Both the position numbers and the translations under genes were made by a program. Below are positions 47,113 through 60,700 of a stretch of DNA of 64,000 bases, in pieces. The DNA is from Lamellibrachia columna (Eukaryota; Annelida; Polychaeta; Sabellida; Siboglinidae): positions 38,890,595-38,954,594 of the forward strand of contig OY759263.1 in assembly GCA_963662155.1 (NCBI GenBank), given 5' to 3'. Under the pieces are notes generated by a model. The model was given only the letters and a program-made list of their open reading frames with translations, ran no database searches and was not told where the DNA came from. How positions within the stretch are numbered: position 1 is the stretch's first letter; each line of letters opens with the position of its first letter.

Positions 47113-48874
47113 GTCAGTCCATCACCCTACTACTTCTGACACTTGCACTGTTGATGTGATTGTACCGTGCAGGTCAGTCCATCACCCTACTACTTCTGAC
47201 ACTTTCACTGTTGATGTGATGGTACCGTGCAGGTCAGTCCATCACCCTAATACTTCTGACACTTTCACTGTTGATGTGATGGTACCGTGCAGGTCAGTCC
47301 ATCACCCTACTACTTCTGACACTTTCACTGTTGATGTGATGGTACCGTGCAGGTCAGTCCATCACCCTACTACTTCTGACACTTGCACTGTTGATGTGAT
47401 GGTACCGTGCAGGTCAGTCCATCACCCTACTACTTCTGACACTTTCACTGTTGATGTGATGGCACCGTGCAGGTCAGTCCATCACCCTACTACTTCTGAC
47501 ACTTGCACTGTTGATGTGATGGTACCGTGCAGGTCAGTCCATCACCCTACTACTTCTGACACTTTCACTGTTGATGTGATGGTACCGTGCAGGTCAGTCC
47601 ATCACCCTACTACTTCTGACACTTTCACTGTTGATGTGATGGCACCTTGCAGGTCAGTCCATCACCCTACTACTTCTGACACTTTCACTGTTGATGTGAT
47701 GGTACCATGCAGGTCAGTCCATCACCATACTACTTCTGACACTTTCACTGTTGATGTGATGGTACCTTGCAGGTCAGTCCATCACCCTACTACTTCTGAC
47801 ACTTTCACTGTTGATGTGATGGTACCATGCAGGTCAGTCCATCACCCTACTACTTCTGACACTTTCACTGTTGATGTGATGGTACCATGCAGGTCAGTCC
47901 ATCACCCTACTACTTCTGACACTTTCACTGTTGATGTGATGGTACCTTGCAGGTCAGTCCATCACCCTACTACTTCTGACACTTTCACTGTTGATGTGAT
48001 GGTACCATGCAGGTCAGTCCATCACCCTACTACTTCTGACACTTTCACTGTTGATGTGATGGTACCATGCAGGTCAGTCCATCACCCTACTACTTCTGAC
48101 ACTTTCACTGTTGATGTGATGGCACCTTGCAGGTCAGTCCATCACCCTACTACTTCTGACACTTTCACTGTTGATGTGATGGCACCATGCAGGTCAGTCC
48201 ATCACCCTACTACTTCTGACACTTGCACTGTTGATGTGATGGCACCATGCAGGTCAGTCCATCACCCTACTACTTCTGACACTTGCACTGTTGATGTGAT
48301 GGCACCTTGCAGGTCAGTCCATCACCCTACTACTTCTGACACTTGCACTGTTGATGTGATGGTACCATGCAGGTCAGTCCATCACCCTACTACTTCTGAC
48401 ACTTGCACTGTTGATGTGATGGCACCATGCAGGTCAGTCCATCACCCTACTACTTCTGACACTTGCACTGTTGATGTGATGACACCTTGCAGGTCAGTCC
48501 ATCACCCTACTACTTCTGACACTTGCACTGTTGATGTGATGGCACCATGCAGGTCAGTCCATCACCCTACTACTTCTGACACTTTCACTGTTGATGTGAT
48601 GGCACCTTGCAGGTCAGTCCATCACCCTACTACTTCTGACACTTGCACTGTTGATGTGATGGCACCATGCAGGTCAGTCCATCACCCTACTACTTCTGAC
48701 ACTTTCACTGTTGATGTGATGGCACCTTGCAGGTCAGTCCATCACCCTACTACTTCTGACACTTGCACTGTTGATGTGATGGCACCATGCAGGTCAGTCC
48801 ATCACCCTACTACTTCTGACACTTTCACTGTTGATGTGATGGCACCTTGCAGGTCAGTCCATCACCCTACTACT
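47081..48874 (+). repeat. 60-bp in-frame minisatellite at the exon 18 donor
   Basis: About 30 units, each encoding DTCTVDVMAPCRSVHHPTTS or the F variant, starting inside exon 18. Every unit has TGCAG/GTCAGT in the same phase. Variants (TTGCACT/TTTCACT, GCACCT/GTACCG/GTACCA) are clustered, with the later units being more alike. Confidence 0.98.
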
Positions 48875-48993
48875 TGTACCTTTCACTTTCTCCTTCCTTC
48901 CCACATTTGTTTTCATGTTTTCACTTTGCTATTTTGTTTTTAGTCTACTTTTCATGATCATGTTACCAATGACCGCTGTCTTCATATTGGTAG

Positions 48994-49137
48994 GCAACTA
49001 CTTACTGAGCTGGAGCAGCACGAGGCTGCCTGGCCATTCCAGATCCCTGTCAATGGTCGCAGGTTCCCAACATACCACAAAGTGATCCTGCAGCCGATGG
49101 ACTTGCACACAGTGCGAGAGAGACTGGGCAGTGACCG
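48994..49137 (+). CDS. BAZ2: BAZ2 exon 19: bromodomain, first part
   Basis: Acceptor TTGGTAG, donor CG/GTGAGT. Encodes QLLTELEQHEAAWPFQIPV and YHKVILQPMDLHTVRERL, that is helix Z, the ZA loop with WPF shelf and PMD, and helix A, as in LTEMETHEDAWPFLLPV of BAZ2B. An upstream TTTTTAG acceptor at 48943 would give the wrong frame. Confidence 0.95.
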
Positions 49138-49193
49138 GTGAGTGACCACAACACCAGGTGGCAACAGCCCCACCACTTGCTAAGTTGCATGCA

Positions 49194-49303
49194 TTTCTTA
49201 TGAAGGAAACTCAGTTGAAGTGACAAACATAGGCCACTATTTAAAACATTTCTTATGAAGGAAACTCAGTTGAAGTGACAAACATAGGCCACTATTTAAA
49301 ACA
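49194..49303. repeat. 55-bp tandem duplication in intron 19
   Basis: Two nearly perfect copies of a unit containing CTTATGAAGGAAACTCAGTT and GGCCACTATTTAAAACAT. The rest of the intron (49138-50671) shows only a weak CCACCTCCAAC-type repetition near 50290-50410. Confidence 0.9.
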
Positions 49304-50671
49304 TCAATAGGTTTGATGTTGTCAATGTTCAGCCACTTCCAAGATGGCTGCCAAAAGTGGTGGGTTTAAAAAAATAATCCCATCCAAGTAAATTGTTGTG
49401 ATAAAGACATGAATGAAACAAAAAACATATTGAACTAAGTGAGAGTCATGAGTGTTATTTCGACGGAGCTATTTCTTTGTCAGCGTCAGTCTCAGCTGCC
49501 CTCTGGTGACACAACAGAGGCAACCAGCGATCAACCGACACGGAGGTTATAACCTTTCCGTGATTTTCCTGGAACTACCGTCATGTGATAACCAACAACC
49601 AACAACCAACACAGTCACATGACACTAGAGGGCAGGTCAAACTGACACTTTAGTCACAATGTGCGACGTGATCTTTGATCATTATGCACAACATGATTTA
49701 TTCATCTTATTTGACATTTGTTTGGTGCGGACATAGCTTTTTGACTTCTGTATATACATGCAGACTTAGTGCAGTGGTAGTACTAGTTGTAAATTACTTT
49801 CGTGTCAGAATAAATTTTAGTTAGTCAAAGTATGTGGACTCCTAAAATGTTGTTACTCATGTTTTATTTAAGAGCACAGTGCTCCTAACTCAGAATGTTC
49901 ACTCCGAGGCTGAACTCTTATAGGCACTGATGTCAGCTAAATTTGCACATGTTCTCATGTTCTCCATAAGTTTCGAGCCGAGGTACAGGTACGGAAATAC
50001 TGGCCTCCATTAGTGAATATGCCACTGATCAGGTTTTAAACATTATTTCAAAGAAGATATGCTTAAGTTTTACATGCAATGTTTCAGATAGTAGATATCT
50101 ACTAATATTTACAACTTTACTGTACAGGGAATACACCAGTAATTTTACTGTAGTTTATATGTTTAAGAATGAGTCGACTCCCCTGCTGGTGGAACTCATC
50201 ACTCATGCATGCCATGGTGAAATACGAGAAATACACTAGAGGTGCTTGTGGCAGGTGTCTCAACCTCAGTCACACCTGTTTTTGGGCGCCAACTTCCAAC
50301 CTCCCACAAATTTTTAGAGTTGACTTCCCACCAATCCCACCTCACATCTAGTTTTGAGGCTAACCTCCCACCTCCAACTAATTTTTAGCACCAACCTCCT
50401 ATTTCCCACTTCCCGCCACAGCCTCTCACAGTTACACTAGCCATTAATGGGCTGGTTCACTGCTTCAAACTTATAGCTGAAACTCCATTATGGCTACGTA
50501 TGAGATAAGTTCAACTTATAGGCTATACATTAAATACTGAGATAGTTGGGAGCGAAAAACTAATATAAGTATAACTATAAACTATACAACTATATAAATA
50601 TAAGGGAAGTTAGCCTTCAAAATAGGTTAGTGACAAACAAAACAAAGAATGAAAGATGAATTATGTTGCAG

Positions 50672-50831
50672 GTACAAGACAAGAGATGAGTTCTGTGCTG
50701 ATGTGCGCCTCATCTTCTCCAACTGTGACTTGTTCAATGAGGATGACTCACCCGTTGGTGAGGCTGGGCATGCCATGCACACATTCTTTGAGGGGCGTCT
50801 TACTCAGCTGTGTGGCGACAGTAGCAGCTGA
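50672..50831 (+). CDS. BAZ2: BAZ2 exon 20: bromodomain end and stop
   Basis: Acceptor TTGCAG. Encodes YKTRDEFCADVRLIFSNCDLFNEDDSPVG in two conserved helices, then GHAMHTFFEGRL and a TGA stop. The Asn of FNEDDS is the acetyl-lysine-binding residue of BAZ2 bromodomains. The protein ends within about 10 residues of the fold, as in the family. Confidence 0.96.
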
Positions 50832-50848
50832 AGCTAGTGGCGAGAGAG

Positions 50849-50854
50849 AATAAA
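50849..50854 (+). promoter_or_regulatory. AATAAA after the BAZ2 stop codon
   Basis: An AATAAA hexamer 18 bp after the stop. If used, the 3' UTR would be very short. Other AT-rich hexamers further on could serve instead. Confidence 0.35.
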
Positions 50855-51029
50855 GCATGAGGGAGTAGAACCATCCGAGTGGTGGTGAAACACTGAACAT
50901 GTAGTTACTAGTCATCACAGTAATGACAAGCAACTAGTTAGCAGTCGTCATATAATGGCATTTTGGGCGTTCAAACAGTGTGCACCTCAGTTGTAATCTT
51001 TCTGGTGTCCTGGTTATACTTATATTGTG

Positions 51030-51270
51030 TCAGGACTTTCTTGGGAGCACATACATGTGACAACTATGTGACATTGTCCCAGGAGTGCACACTTGACAAC
51101 AATGTGACATTGTCCCAGGAATGTACAAACACTTGACAGCTGTGTGACATTGTCCCATGAGTGCACACACTTGACAGCTGTGTGACATTGTCCCAGGAGC
51201 ACATACACATGACAGCTGTGAGACAGTATCTCAGGAACATGCATTTGACAGCTGTGTGACATTGTTACTG
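51030..51270 (-). repeat. About 36-bp minisatellite, six units
   Basis: Diverged units with GACAGCTGTGTGACATTGTC and CCAGGAGTGCACAC, about 200 bp after the BAZ2 stop. It may lie in the 3' UTR. Confidence 0.85.
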
Positions 51271-51350
51271 GCTCCGACAGCCATTATGACACACGTGACA
51301 GCCCTAAAGAAAGGCGATTTGAATGTAGTAAGTAGCAATGTAGACCAGCC

Positions 51351-51767
51351 CAGGCCTGGGGTCAATTATATTACAATGTAATCTATTAGTTTCCTTTCTA
51401 TTACTATTACACACTTAATTTTGGCTTTGTTTGGAGTTGATAGTAGAATGCAGTTGTGCTGTGCGAGGCATCACACCTATTGTCAGAATTTTTCCTTTGA
51501 ACGGCTTCTGCTGACCAAATTATACAAAAAACAATAGTTATTTGTGTAAATTGTACATGGCTTATAGCCTTGGTTGTCTTACCCATTGTCTTTGTAGGCT
51601 ATTGGAGTTAACACAAATAAGCCAAATTGTAATAAAAATTAAATAACTCGATTACTATTACATTGCCTTATATTACTATTACGTTGTGTTCTGTTCCATC
51701 TATTGTTATTACTATTACTTGAACAAATTTAATCATTACTATTACAATGTAATTGACCCCAGGTCTG
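51351..51767. mobile_element. hAT-type MITE with 8-bp target duplication
   Basis: Ends CAGGCCTGGGGTCAATTA and the inverse of CAGACCTGGGGTCAATTA. Flanking 8-mers are GACCAGCC (51343-51350) and GTCCAGCC (51768-51775), 7 of 8 matching. The 417-bp interior is AT-rich with runs of ATTACTATTAC. Noncoding. Confidence 0.88.
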
Positions 51768-51775
51768 GTCCAGCC

Positions 51776-54700
51776 TCAACATTCCAGCCGTGTTCTCCCA
51801 GTTGACAGACATGAAAGACAGCATATCATCTTCTCCTGTGTCACCTGGCACCTTCAGTCCACGCACCTGTACAACATCATCAGGTTTTCCTTAAAATGTT
51901 ATCATACCATACTTATCTTTAGTGTACAGCATCCAGTATACCAATCGGTGTATAACTAGACAAACACAAATAATTATGTAATTTTGAAACCGCCCATAAA
52001 CTATGATCTAAAATGTCAAATGGGTTGTTAATGGTTGTTGTCAGTTGATGTGTAGTTGGTGCAACAGGTAGCTATGATATTATACTGATGGTACCACGTC
52101 TTTTTCATAACTTATCATGTACGGCTGTGACCAAAATGTTTGAAAACTGGCAGCTAAGTTTTGGTTGCAGCATATTTCAGGGACTCTGCATTGGCAAGTG
52201 TATAGATACATTCACGTTATTTTGATCTCTTAATAGCACTGAATATTCGGTGTAGATATGTGTTCAGTGTAGATATGTCCTTTATGAACAGGTGACACTG
52301 GTCATGTTTCTTTTGTGTGTGTGACATCTTTCTGAGCTATTTTTTTTAATAGATATTAATGGATATACATATACACAAACATGTTTTCTTTACAACACTG
52401 ATATAGCTTATATGTTCATGTAAAAGTCACAAAGCAATGTTATAGGTGTTACTTTTGTAGGACATTACCAACAAAATGAATTGTTGATGTTACCTAGCAT
52501 ATCATCACTGAAGTATCGTATCTGTGTGTGGACAGCTGGCATGCCACAGTGGCAGAACAGTCACTGAAAGGTGGCATCTCACAGTGGCAGAACAGTCACT
52601 GAAAGGTGGCATCCCACAGTGGCAGAACAGTCACTGAAAGGTGGCAATGCAGCTGGCAGGTTAGGTTACGTAGCAGGTCTGTTCTTCTATAACAAGAAAT
52701 GCGTCCTATGAAACATGGACATACGTTGTACTGTCACATAGTTCACTTAGCATTCATCTCCACACCTCTGTTGTACTCCTCCTTTCATCATTCAGTCATT
52801 CCTGGCAATGAAATTGTAGTTAAACACATGAACATCAGTAACAGTTGAAAGGGTAGTGATATAAAACTGTAACTAAATAACGGGTGTTATCCTTTCACAC
52901 TTAATTAAGAGAGCCTTTTTAATATATACATAGAATATTTATATGTGTAGCATATGTCACTGCCTATAATGATGTCTTCAGCTGGTTACTGTATTTGAAG
53001 ATATAACATGTTTTAAGTTGGACTCTCCTACAAACTGTTCTTATGTCTATCTTTCTTATCTTCATATACATCTCAAGTTTCCAATGCCACTATACTTTTG
53101 TCTTTGTCTATTAACATTTCTTACAATTAAGAAGTGATTGTCTTTATGAAACAAAAACAACCATTTTGTGCGATAAAGTTTAAACATTTGTGGCATTATT
53201 TGTAGGATTATTTTGTTCATGTCATTACTGTCTGTGAGCAATACATTGTGAGTACATTTAAATGTGTTTAGCATTTATGCAAGTTTTGTAAAAAAAATTA
53301 TTTCTAATTTGACATCCAGATTGCAACTGAATTCTTATCTAAGTAAGTCATACCACATTAATTTAGTGACATCACATTACATATACATAACATTCTATAT
53401 GGCACAATTTGTTGCATAACTGTAGTTCATGCACATACATAATCCTGACAGATTTACAATTGTACGATACATGTTTAGTGTTTGAAAGGCACAAACTAAA
53501 TGGATGTTATGGCTTACGGAATCACTTTGAACATATGCCACCAAGCCTGAACATAGAAACAAAATCTGAATGCTGCACTACCAGTCATGTTTTCACGCTA
53601 GTGTTATGCATGCAAGTCACTGTCATTCTTATTAACTGTGCATAACATTGGCGACTGATGCATATTGATGCACACACTGACCAATGTACGCTTCATAATT
53701 TCAAAATTCAACAGCACAAATCGTATGGGGTCTTGCAGCACAAATCCTACAGGGTCGTACAGTACATATCTTATGGGATCTGGTGTTACAGCACACATCC
53801 TATGGGGTCTTACAGCACAGATCCTGTGTGGTCTTACAGCACATATCCTATGGGGTCTTACAGTATATATAAATCCAAATATAAAACCACTTATAACTGC
53901 TAAGTTATATAACAGAAAATATATGCCTCTTATTTGATAGACACACAAAAAAAGATAAGAAATGGGTGTTTGATTTAATACAGACCACAGTGACACTGAT
54001 TTCAAGTTTGAAGCTGTATTTTAACTAAAAACACTCACATGAGGCCCACTGCCCAATATAATCAAGTAAAGCTAATGGCAGGTAATTTCAATGTACTCTG
54101 ATAATAAATGGTGTCATAAACATTGGTTCAAAGTTATCCTGAAACAGCAACAGTAGACTGGGGTTGAGGCCCCACTAATAGAGGGATCAGAATCATATGG
54201 GGGTACAGTACAGTCCAAAACAGTACGGAAACAGTATGTACCAGGTGAAAACCATACAGACAATACAAAACAAGTGATAAATTAAACAAGACATTTACCA
54301 ACAGTGTAAAGACCATAATGACACTAATTGTTTATAATATTCTCAAACACAACACAGCTATTCACCTGTATCATATGTCTAGCTGGATTAAAATGCATTT
54401 AACATATAATATTACATACAATGATGTTTATAAGTACATGATTCCATTTAACATACAATGATGTTTATAAGTACATGATTCCATTGCAAGAACATGTCTA
54501 AAAACAAAGTACCAACAAATTATTTAAAATCATTAGTCATATTTCCCCATGTAACCTAACCTGATTAACTGGTCGCGTCACCTCGTCCAGTACAAAGTAC
54601 CACTGTGTTTGTATATAGTACATGATTGAAAAATAAAATAATAAATTACTACTGAAACTAAAATATGTTATATAAATTATTACCAACCAATTACATTCTC

Positions 54701-54780
54701 ATTAATTACCCAGTAAATGCATTGAATTTGACACACTTTGTGAGGCTCTGAAATATCACACAATACCAACATGTGTGCAT
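51776..54780. other. Spacer downstream of BAZ2, no gene seen
   Basis: Holds three 35-bp units of CAGTGGCAGAACAGTCACTG at 52538-52650 and about seven 23-24 bp units with CAGCACATATCCTATGGGGT at 53705-53870. Otherwise it is AT-rich with no protein similarity. Part may be BAZ2 3' UTR. Confidence 0.6.
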
Positions 54781-54781
54781 T

Positions 54782-57700
54782 CTACAGTCTTACAATGCCA
54801 GTAGTAGACCCTCACCACACAAGACATTTTTCTCATCAAGGCCAGTAGTAGACCCTCACCACACAGACATTCTTCTCATCAAGGCCAGTAGTAGACCGTA
54901 CAACACAGACATTCTTCTCATCAAGGCCAGTAGTAGACCCTCACCACACAGACATTCCTCTCATCAAGGCCTGTAGTTTACCCTCACCCCACAGACATTT
55001 CTCTCATCAAGGCCAGTAGTTGACCCTCACCCCACAGACATTCCTGTCATCAAGGCCTGTAGTTGACCCTCACCCCACAGACATTTCTCTCATCAAGGCC
55101 AGTAGTTGACCCTCACCCCACAGACATTCCTCTCATCAAGGCCAGTAGTAGACCCTCACCCCACATACATTCTTCTCATCAAGGCCAGTAGTAGACCTTC
55201 ACCACACAGACATTCTTCTCATCAAGGCCAGTAGTAGACCCTCACTACACAGACATTCCTCTCATCAAGGCCTCTAGTTGAGCCTCGCCACACAGACATT
55301 CCGCTCTTCAAAGCCAGTAGTAGACCCTCACCACACAGACATTCTTCTCATCAAGGCCAGTAGTAGACCCGCACCACACAGACATTCTTCTCATCAAGGC
55401 CAGTAGTAGACCCTCACCATACAGACATTCCTCTCATCAAGGCCTGTACTTGACCCTCGCCACACAGACATTCCTCTCATCAAGGCCAGTAGTAGACCCT
55501 CACCACACAGACATTCCTCTCATCAAGGCCAGTAGTAGACCCTCACCACACAGACATTCCTCTCATCAAGGCCATTAGTAGACCCTCAGCCTACATACAT
55601 TCCTCTCATCAAGGCCAGTAGTAGACCCTCAACCCACAGACACTCCTCTCATCAAGACCAGTAGTAGACCCTCAACCCACACACATTCCTCTCATCAAGG
55701 CCAGTAGTAGACCCTAACTACACAGACATTCCTCTCATCAAGGCCAGTAGTAGACCCTCATCCCACATACATCAAGGCCAGTAGTAGACCAGAAACCCAG
55801 ACATTCCTCTCATCAAGACCAGTAGTAGACCCTCAACCCACAGACATTCTTCTCATCAAGGCCAGTAGTAGACCCTCACCACACAGACATTCTTCTCATC
55901 AAGGCCAGTAGTAGACCCTCACCCCACATACATTCCTCTCATCAAGGCCAGTAGTAGACCCTCACCACACAGACATTCTTCTCATCAAGGCCAGTAGTAG
56001 ACCCTCACCACACAGACATTCTTCTCATCAAGGCCAGTAGTAGACCCTCACCACACAGGCATTCTTCTCATCAAGGCCAGTAGTAGACCCTCACCACACA
56101 GACATTCTTCTCATCAAGGCCAGTAGTAGACCCTCACCACACATACATTCTTCTCATCAAGGCCAGTAGTAGACCCTCACCACACAGACATGCTTCTCAT
56201 CAAGGCCAGTAGTAGACGTTCACCACAGACATTCTTCTCATCAAGGCCAGTAGTAGACCCTTACCACACAGACATTCTTCTCATCAAGGCCAGTAGTAGA
56301 CCCTCACCACACGTACATTCTTCTCGTCAAGGCCAGTAGTAGTGCCTCACCACACAGACATTCTTCCCGTCAAGGCCAGTAGTAGACCCTCACCATACAT
56401 ACATTCTTCTCATCAAGGCCAGTAGTAGACCCTCACCACACAGACATTCTTCTCATCAAGGCCAGTAGTAGACCCTCACCACACAGACATTCTTCTCATC
56501 AAGGCCAGTAGTAGACCCTCACCACACAGACATTCTTCTCATCAAGGCCAGTAGTAGACCCTCACCACACAGACATTCTTCTCATCAAGGCCAGTAGTAG
56601 ACCCTCACCACACAGACATTCTTCTCATCAAGGACAGTAGTAGACCCTCACCACACATACATTCTTCTCATCAAGGCCAGTAGTAGACCTTCACCACACA
56701 GACATTCTTCTCATCAAGGCCAGTAGTAGACCCTCACCACACAGACATTCTTCTCATCAAGGCCAGTAGTAGACCCTCACCACACAGACATTCTTCTCAT
56801 CAAGGCCAGTAGTAGACCCTCACCACACAGACTTTCTTCTCATCAAGGCCAGTAGTAGACCCTCAACACACATAAATTCTTATCATCAAGGCCAGTAGTA
56901 GACCCTCACCACACATACATTTCTCTCATCAAGGCCAGTAGTAGACCCTCACCCCACATACATTCTTCTCATCAATGTCAGTAGTAGACCCTCACCACAC
57001 AGACATTCTTCTCATCAAGGCCAATAGTAGACCCTCACCACACAGACATTCTTCTCATCAAGGCCAGTAGTAGACCCTCACCACACAGACATTTTTCTCA
57101 TCAAGGCCAGTAGTAGACGTTCACCACACAGACATTCTTCTCATCAAGGCCAATAGTAGACCTTCACCACACAGACATTCTTCTCATCAAGGCCAGTAGT
57201 AGACCCTCACCACACAGACATTCTTCTTATCAAGGCCAGTAGTAGACGTTCACCACACATACATTCTTCTCATCAAGGCCAGTAGTAGACCCTCACCACA
57301 CAGACATTCTTCTCATCAAGGCCAGTAGTAGATCCTCACCACACAGACATTCTTCTCATCAAGGCCAGTAGTAGACCCTCACCACACAGATATTCTTCTA
57401 ATCAAGGCCAGTAGTAGACCCTTACCACACAGACATTCTTCTCATCAAGGCCAGTAGTAGACTCTCACCACACATACATTCTTCTCATCAAGGCCAGTAG
57501 TAGACCCTCACCACACAGACATTTCTCTCATCAAGGCCAGTAGTAGACCCTCACCCCACATACATTCTTCTCATCAAGGCCAGTAGTAGACCCTCACCAC
57601 ACAGACATTCTTCTCATCAAGGCCAATAGTAGACCCTCACCACACAGACATTCTTCTCATCAAGGCCAGTAGTAGATCCTCACCACACAGACATTCTTCT

Positions 57701-60700
57701 CATCAAGGCCAGTAGTAGACCCTCACCACACAGACATTCTTCTCATCAAGGCCAGTAGTAGACCCTCACCACACAGACATTCTTCTCATCAAGGCCAGTA
57801 GTAGACCCTCACCACACATACATTCTTCTCATCAAGGCCAGTAGTAGACCCTCACCACACAGACATTCTTCTCATCAAGGCCAGTAGTAGACCCTCACCA
57901 CACAGACATTCTTCTCATCAAGGCCAATAGTAGACCCTCACCACACAGACATTCTTCTCATCAAAGCCAGTAGTAGACGTTCACCACAGACATTCTTCTC
58001 GTCAAGGCCAGTAGTAGACCCTCACCACACAGACATTCTTCTCGTCAAGGCCAGTAGTAGACCCTCACCACACATACATTCTTCTCGTCAAGGCCAGTAG
58101 TAGACCCTCACCACACAGACATTCTTCTCATCAAGGACAGTAGTAGACCCTCACCACACAGACATTCTTCTCATCAAGGCCAGTAGTAGACCCTCACCAC
58201 ACAGACATTCTTCTCATCAAGGCCAGTAGTAGACCCTCACCACACAGACATTCTTCTCATCAAGGCCAGTAGTAGACCCTCACCCCATAGACCTTCCTCT
58301 CATCAAGGCCAGTAGTAGACCCTCACCCCACAGACATTCTTCTCATCAAGGCCAGTAGTAGACCCTCACCCACATACATTCTTCTCATCAAGGCCAGTAG
58401 TTGACCCTCACCCCACATACATTCTTCTCTTGAAGACCAGTAGTAGACCCTCACCCACATACATTCCTCGCATCAAGGCCAGTAGTAGACCCTCACCCAA
58501 TATTCCTCTCATCAAGGCCAGTAGTAGACCCTCACCCCAAAAATTCCTCTGATCAACCTGAACCCACATACATTCTTCTCATGAAGGGCAGTAGTAGACC
58601 TTCAACCCACAGACATTCCTCTCATCAAGGCCAGTAGTTGACCCTCAACCCACATACATTCTTATGACGACCAGCAGTAGACCCTCAACCCACAGAAATT
58701 CTTCTCATCAAGGCCATTAATAGACCCTCAGCCTACATACATTCCTCTCATCAAGGCCAATAGTAGACCCTCAACCCACAGACATTCCTCTCATCAAGAC
58801 CAGTAGTAGACCCTCAACCCACACACATTCCTCTCATCAAGGCCAGTAGTAGACCCTCACTACACAGACATTCCTCTCATCAAGGCCAGTAGTAGACCCT
58901 CATCCCACATACATCAAGGCCAGTAGTAGACTAGCAACCCAGACATTCCTCTCATCAAGACCAGTAGTAGACCCTCAACCCACAGATATTCTTCTCATCA
59001 AGGCCAGTAGTAGACCCTCAACACAGACATTCCTCTCATCAAGGTCAGTAGTAGACCCTCAACCCACAGACATTCTTCTCATCAATACCAGTAGTAGACC
59101 CTCAACACACAGACATTCCTCTCATCAAGGCCAGTAGTAGACCCTCACCCCACAGAAATTCCTCTCATCAAGGCCAGTAGTAGACCCTCACCCCACAGAC
59201 ATTCCTCTGATCAAGACCAGTAGTAGACCCTCAACCCACAGACATTCCTCTCATCAAGGCCAGTAGTAGACCCTCACCACACAGACATGCTTCTCATCAA
59301 GACCAGTAGCAGACCCTCAACCCACAGACATTCCTCTCATCAAGGCCAGTAGTAGACCCTCACTACACAGACATTACTCTCATCAAGGCCAGTAGTAGAC
59401 CCTCAACCCACATACATTCTTATGACGACCAGCAGTAGACCCTCAACCCACAGAAATTCTTCTCATCAAGGCCATTAGTAGACCCTCAGCCTACATACAT
59501 TCCTCTCATCAAGGCCAGTAGTAGACCCTCAACCCACAGACACTCCTCTCATCAAGACCAGTAGTAGACCCTCAACCCACACACATTCCTCTCATCAAGG
59601 CCAGTAGTAGACCCTAACTACACAGACATTCCTCTCATCAAGGCCAGTAGTAGACCCTCATCCCACATACATCAAGGCCAGTAGTAGACCAGAAACCCAG
59701 ACATTCCTCTCATCAAGACCAGTAGTAGACCCTCAACCCACAGACATTCTTCTCATCAAGGCCAGTAGTAGACCCTCAACACAGACATTCCTCTCATCAA
59801 GGCCAGTAGTAGACCCTCAACCCACAGACATTCTTCTCATCAATACCAGTAGTAGACCCTCAACCCACAGACATTCTTCTCATCAATACCAGTAGTAGAC
59901 CCTCAACACATAGACATTCCTCTCATCAAGGCCAGTAGTAAACCCTCACCCCAGACATTCATCTCATCAAGGCCAGTGGTAGACCCTCACCCCACAGACA
60001 TTCCTCTCATCAAGACCAGTAGTAGACCCTCAACCCACAGACATTCCTCTCATCAAGGCCAGTAGTAGACCCTCACCACACAGACATGCTTCTCATCAAG
60101 GCCAGAAGTAGACCCTCAACCCACAGACATTCCTCTCATCAAGGCCAGTAGTAGACCCTCACTACACAGACATTCCTCTCATCAAGGCCAGTAGTAGACC
60201 CTCATCCCAAATTCATCAAGGCCAGTAGTAGACTAGCAACCCAGACATTCCTCTCATCAAGACCAGTAGTAGACCCTCAAACCACAGACATTCTTCTCAT
60301 CAAGGCCAGTAGTAGACCCTCAACACAGCCATTCCTCTCATCAAGGCCAGTAGTAGACACTCAACCCACAAACATTCTTCTCATCAAGACCAGTAGTAGA
60401 CCCTCAACACACAGACATTCCTCTCATCAAGGCCAGTAGTAGACCCTCACCCCAGACATTCATCTCATCAAGGCCAGTAGTAGACCCTCACCCGAGACAT
60501 TCCTCTCATCAAGGCCAGTAGTAGACCCTCACCCCACAGAAATTCCTCTCATCAAGGTCAGTAGTAAACCGTCACCCCAGACATTCATCTCATCAAGGCC
60601 AGTAGTAGACCCTCACCCCAGACATTCTTCTCATCAAGGCCAGTAGTAGACCCTCACCCCAGACATTCCTCTGACAAAAGCCAGTAGTAGACCCTCACCC

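Larger units (their letters stand above)
2636..50831 (+). other. BAZ2: BAZ2A/BAZ2B-like chromatin remodeller subunit, C-terminal part (20 exons)
   Basis: BAZ2 proteins pair with ISWI ATPases (BAZ2A/TIP5 with SNF2H in NoRC) and read chromatin in the nucleus. Twenty exons with consistent phases join to about 1235 residues. Rough order: DDT domain 27-110; WHIM-like region 148-215 and 300-345 (FGQDRYRRRYW); low-complexity linker with the BAZ2 landmarks LFLQKP and WFSVLPR; RGIRE segment 707-759; SASLQVK near 813; LEKNIERR and CIAWEKS; PHD finger 1 at 963-1011; PHD finger 2 at 1012-1063; basic and acidic linker; bromodomain 1135-1230 with PMD and the FNEDDS Asn that binds acetyl-lysine. Order and wording follow vertebrate BAZ2B closely. 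The N-terminal MBD/TAM domain is outside the window. The second PHD finger is absent from vertebrate BAZ2A/B. Exon ends are predicted by eye from GT-AG sites and phase. Confidence 0.93.

Noticed and set aside
48943..48993. Alternative acceptor TTTTTAG upstream of the bromodomain exon
   Set aside because: A better pyrimidine tract, but it puts the bromodomain out of frame with the exon 18 donors.
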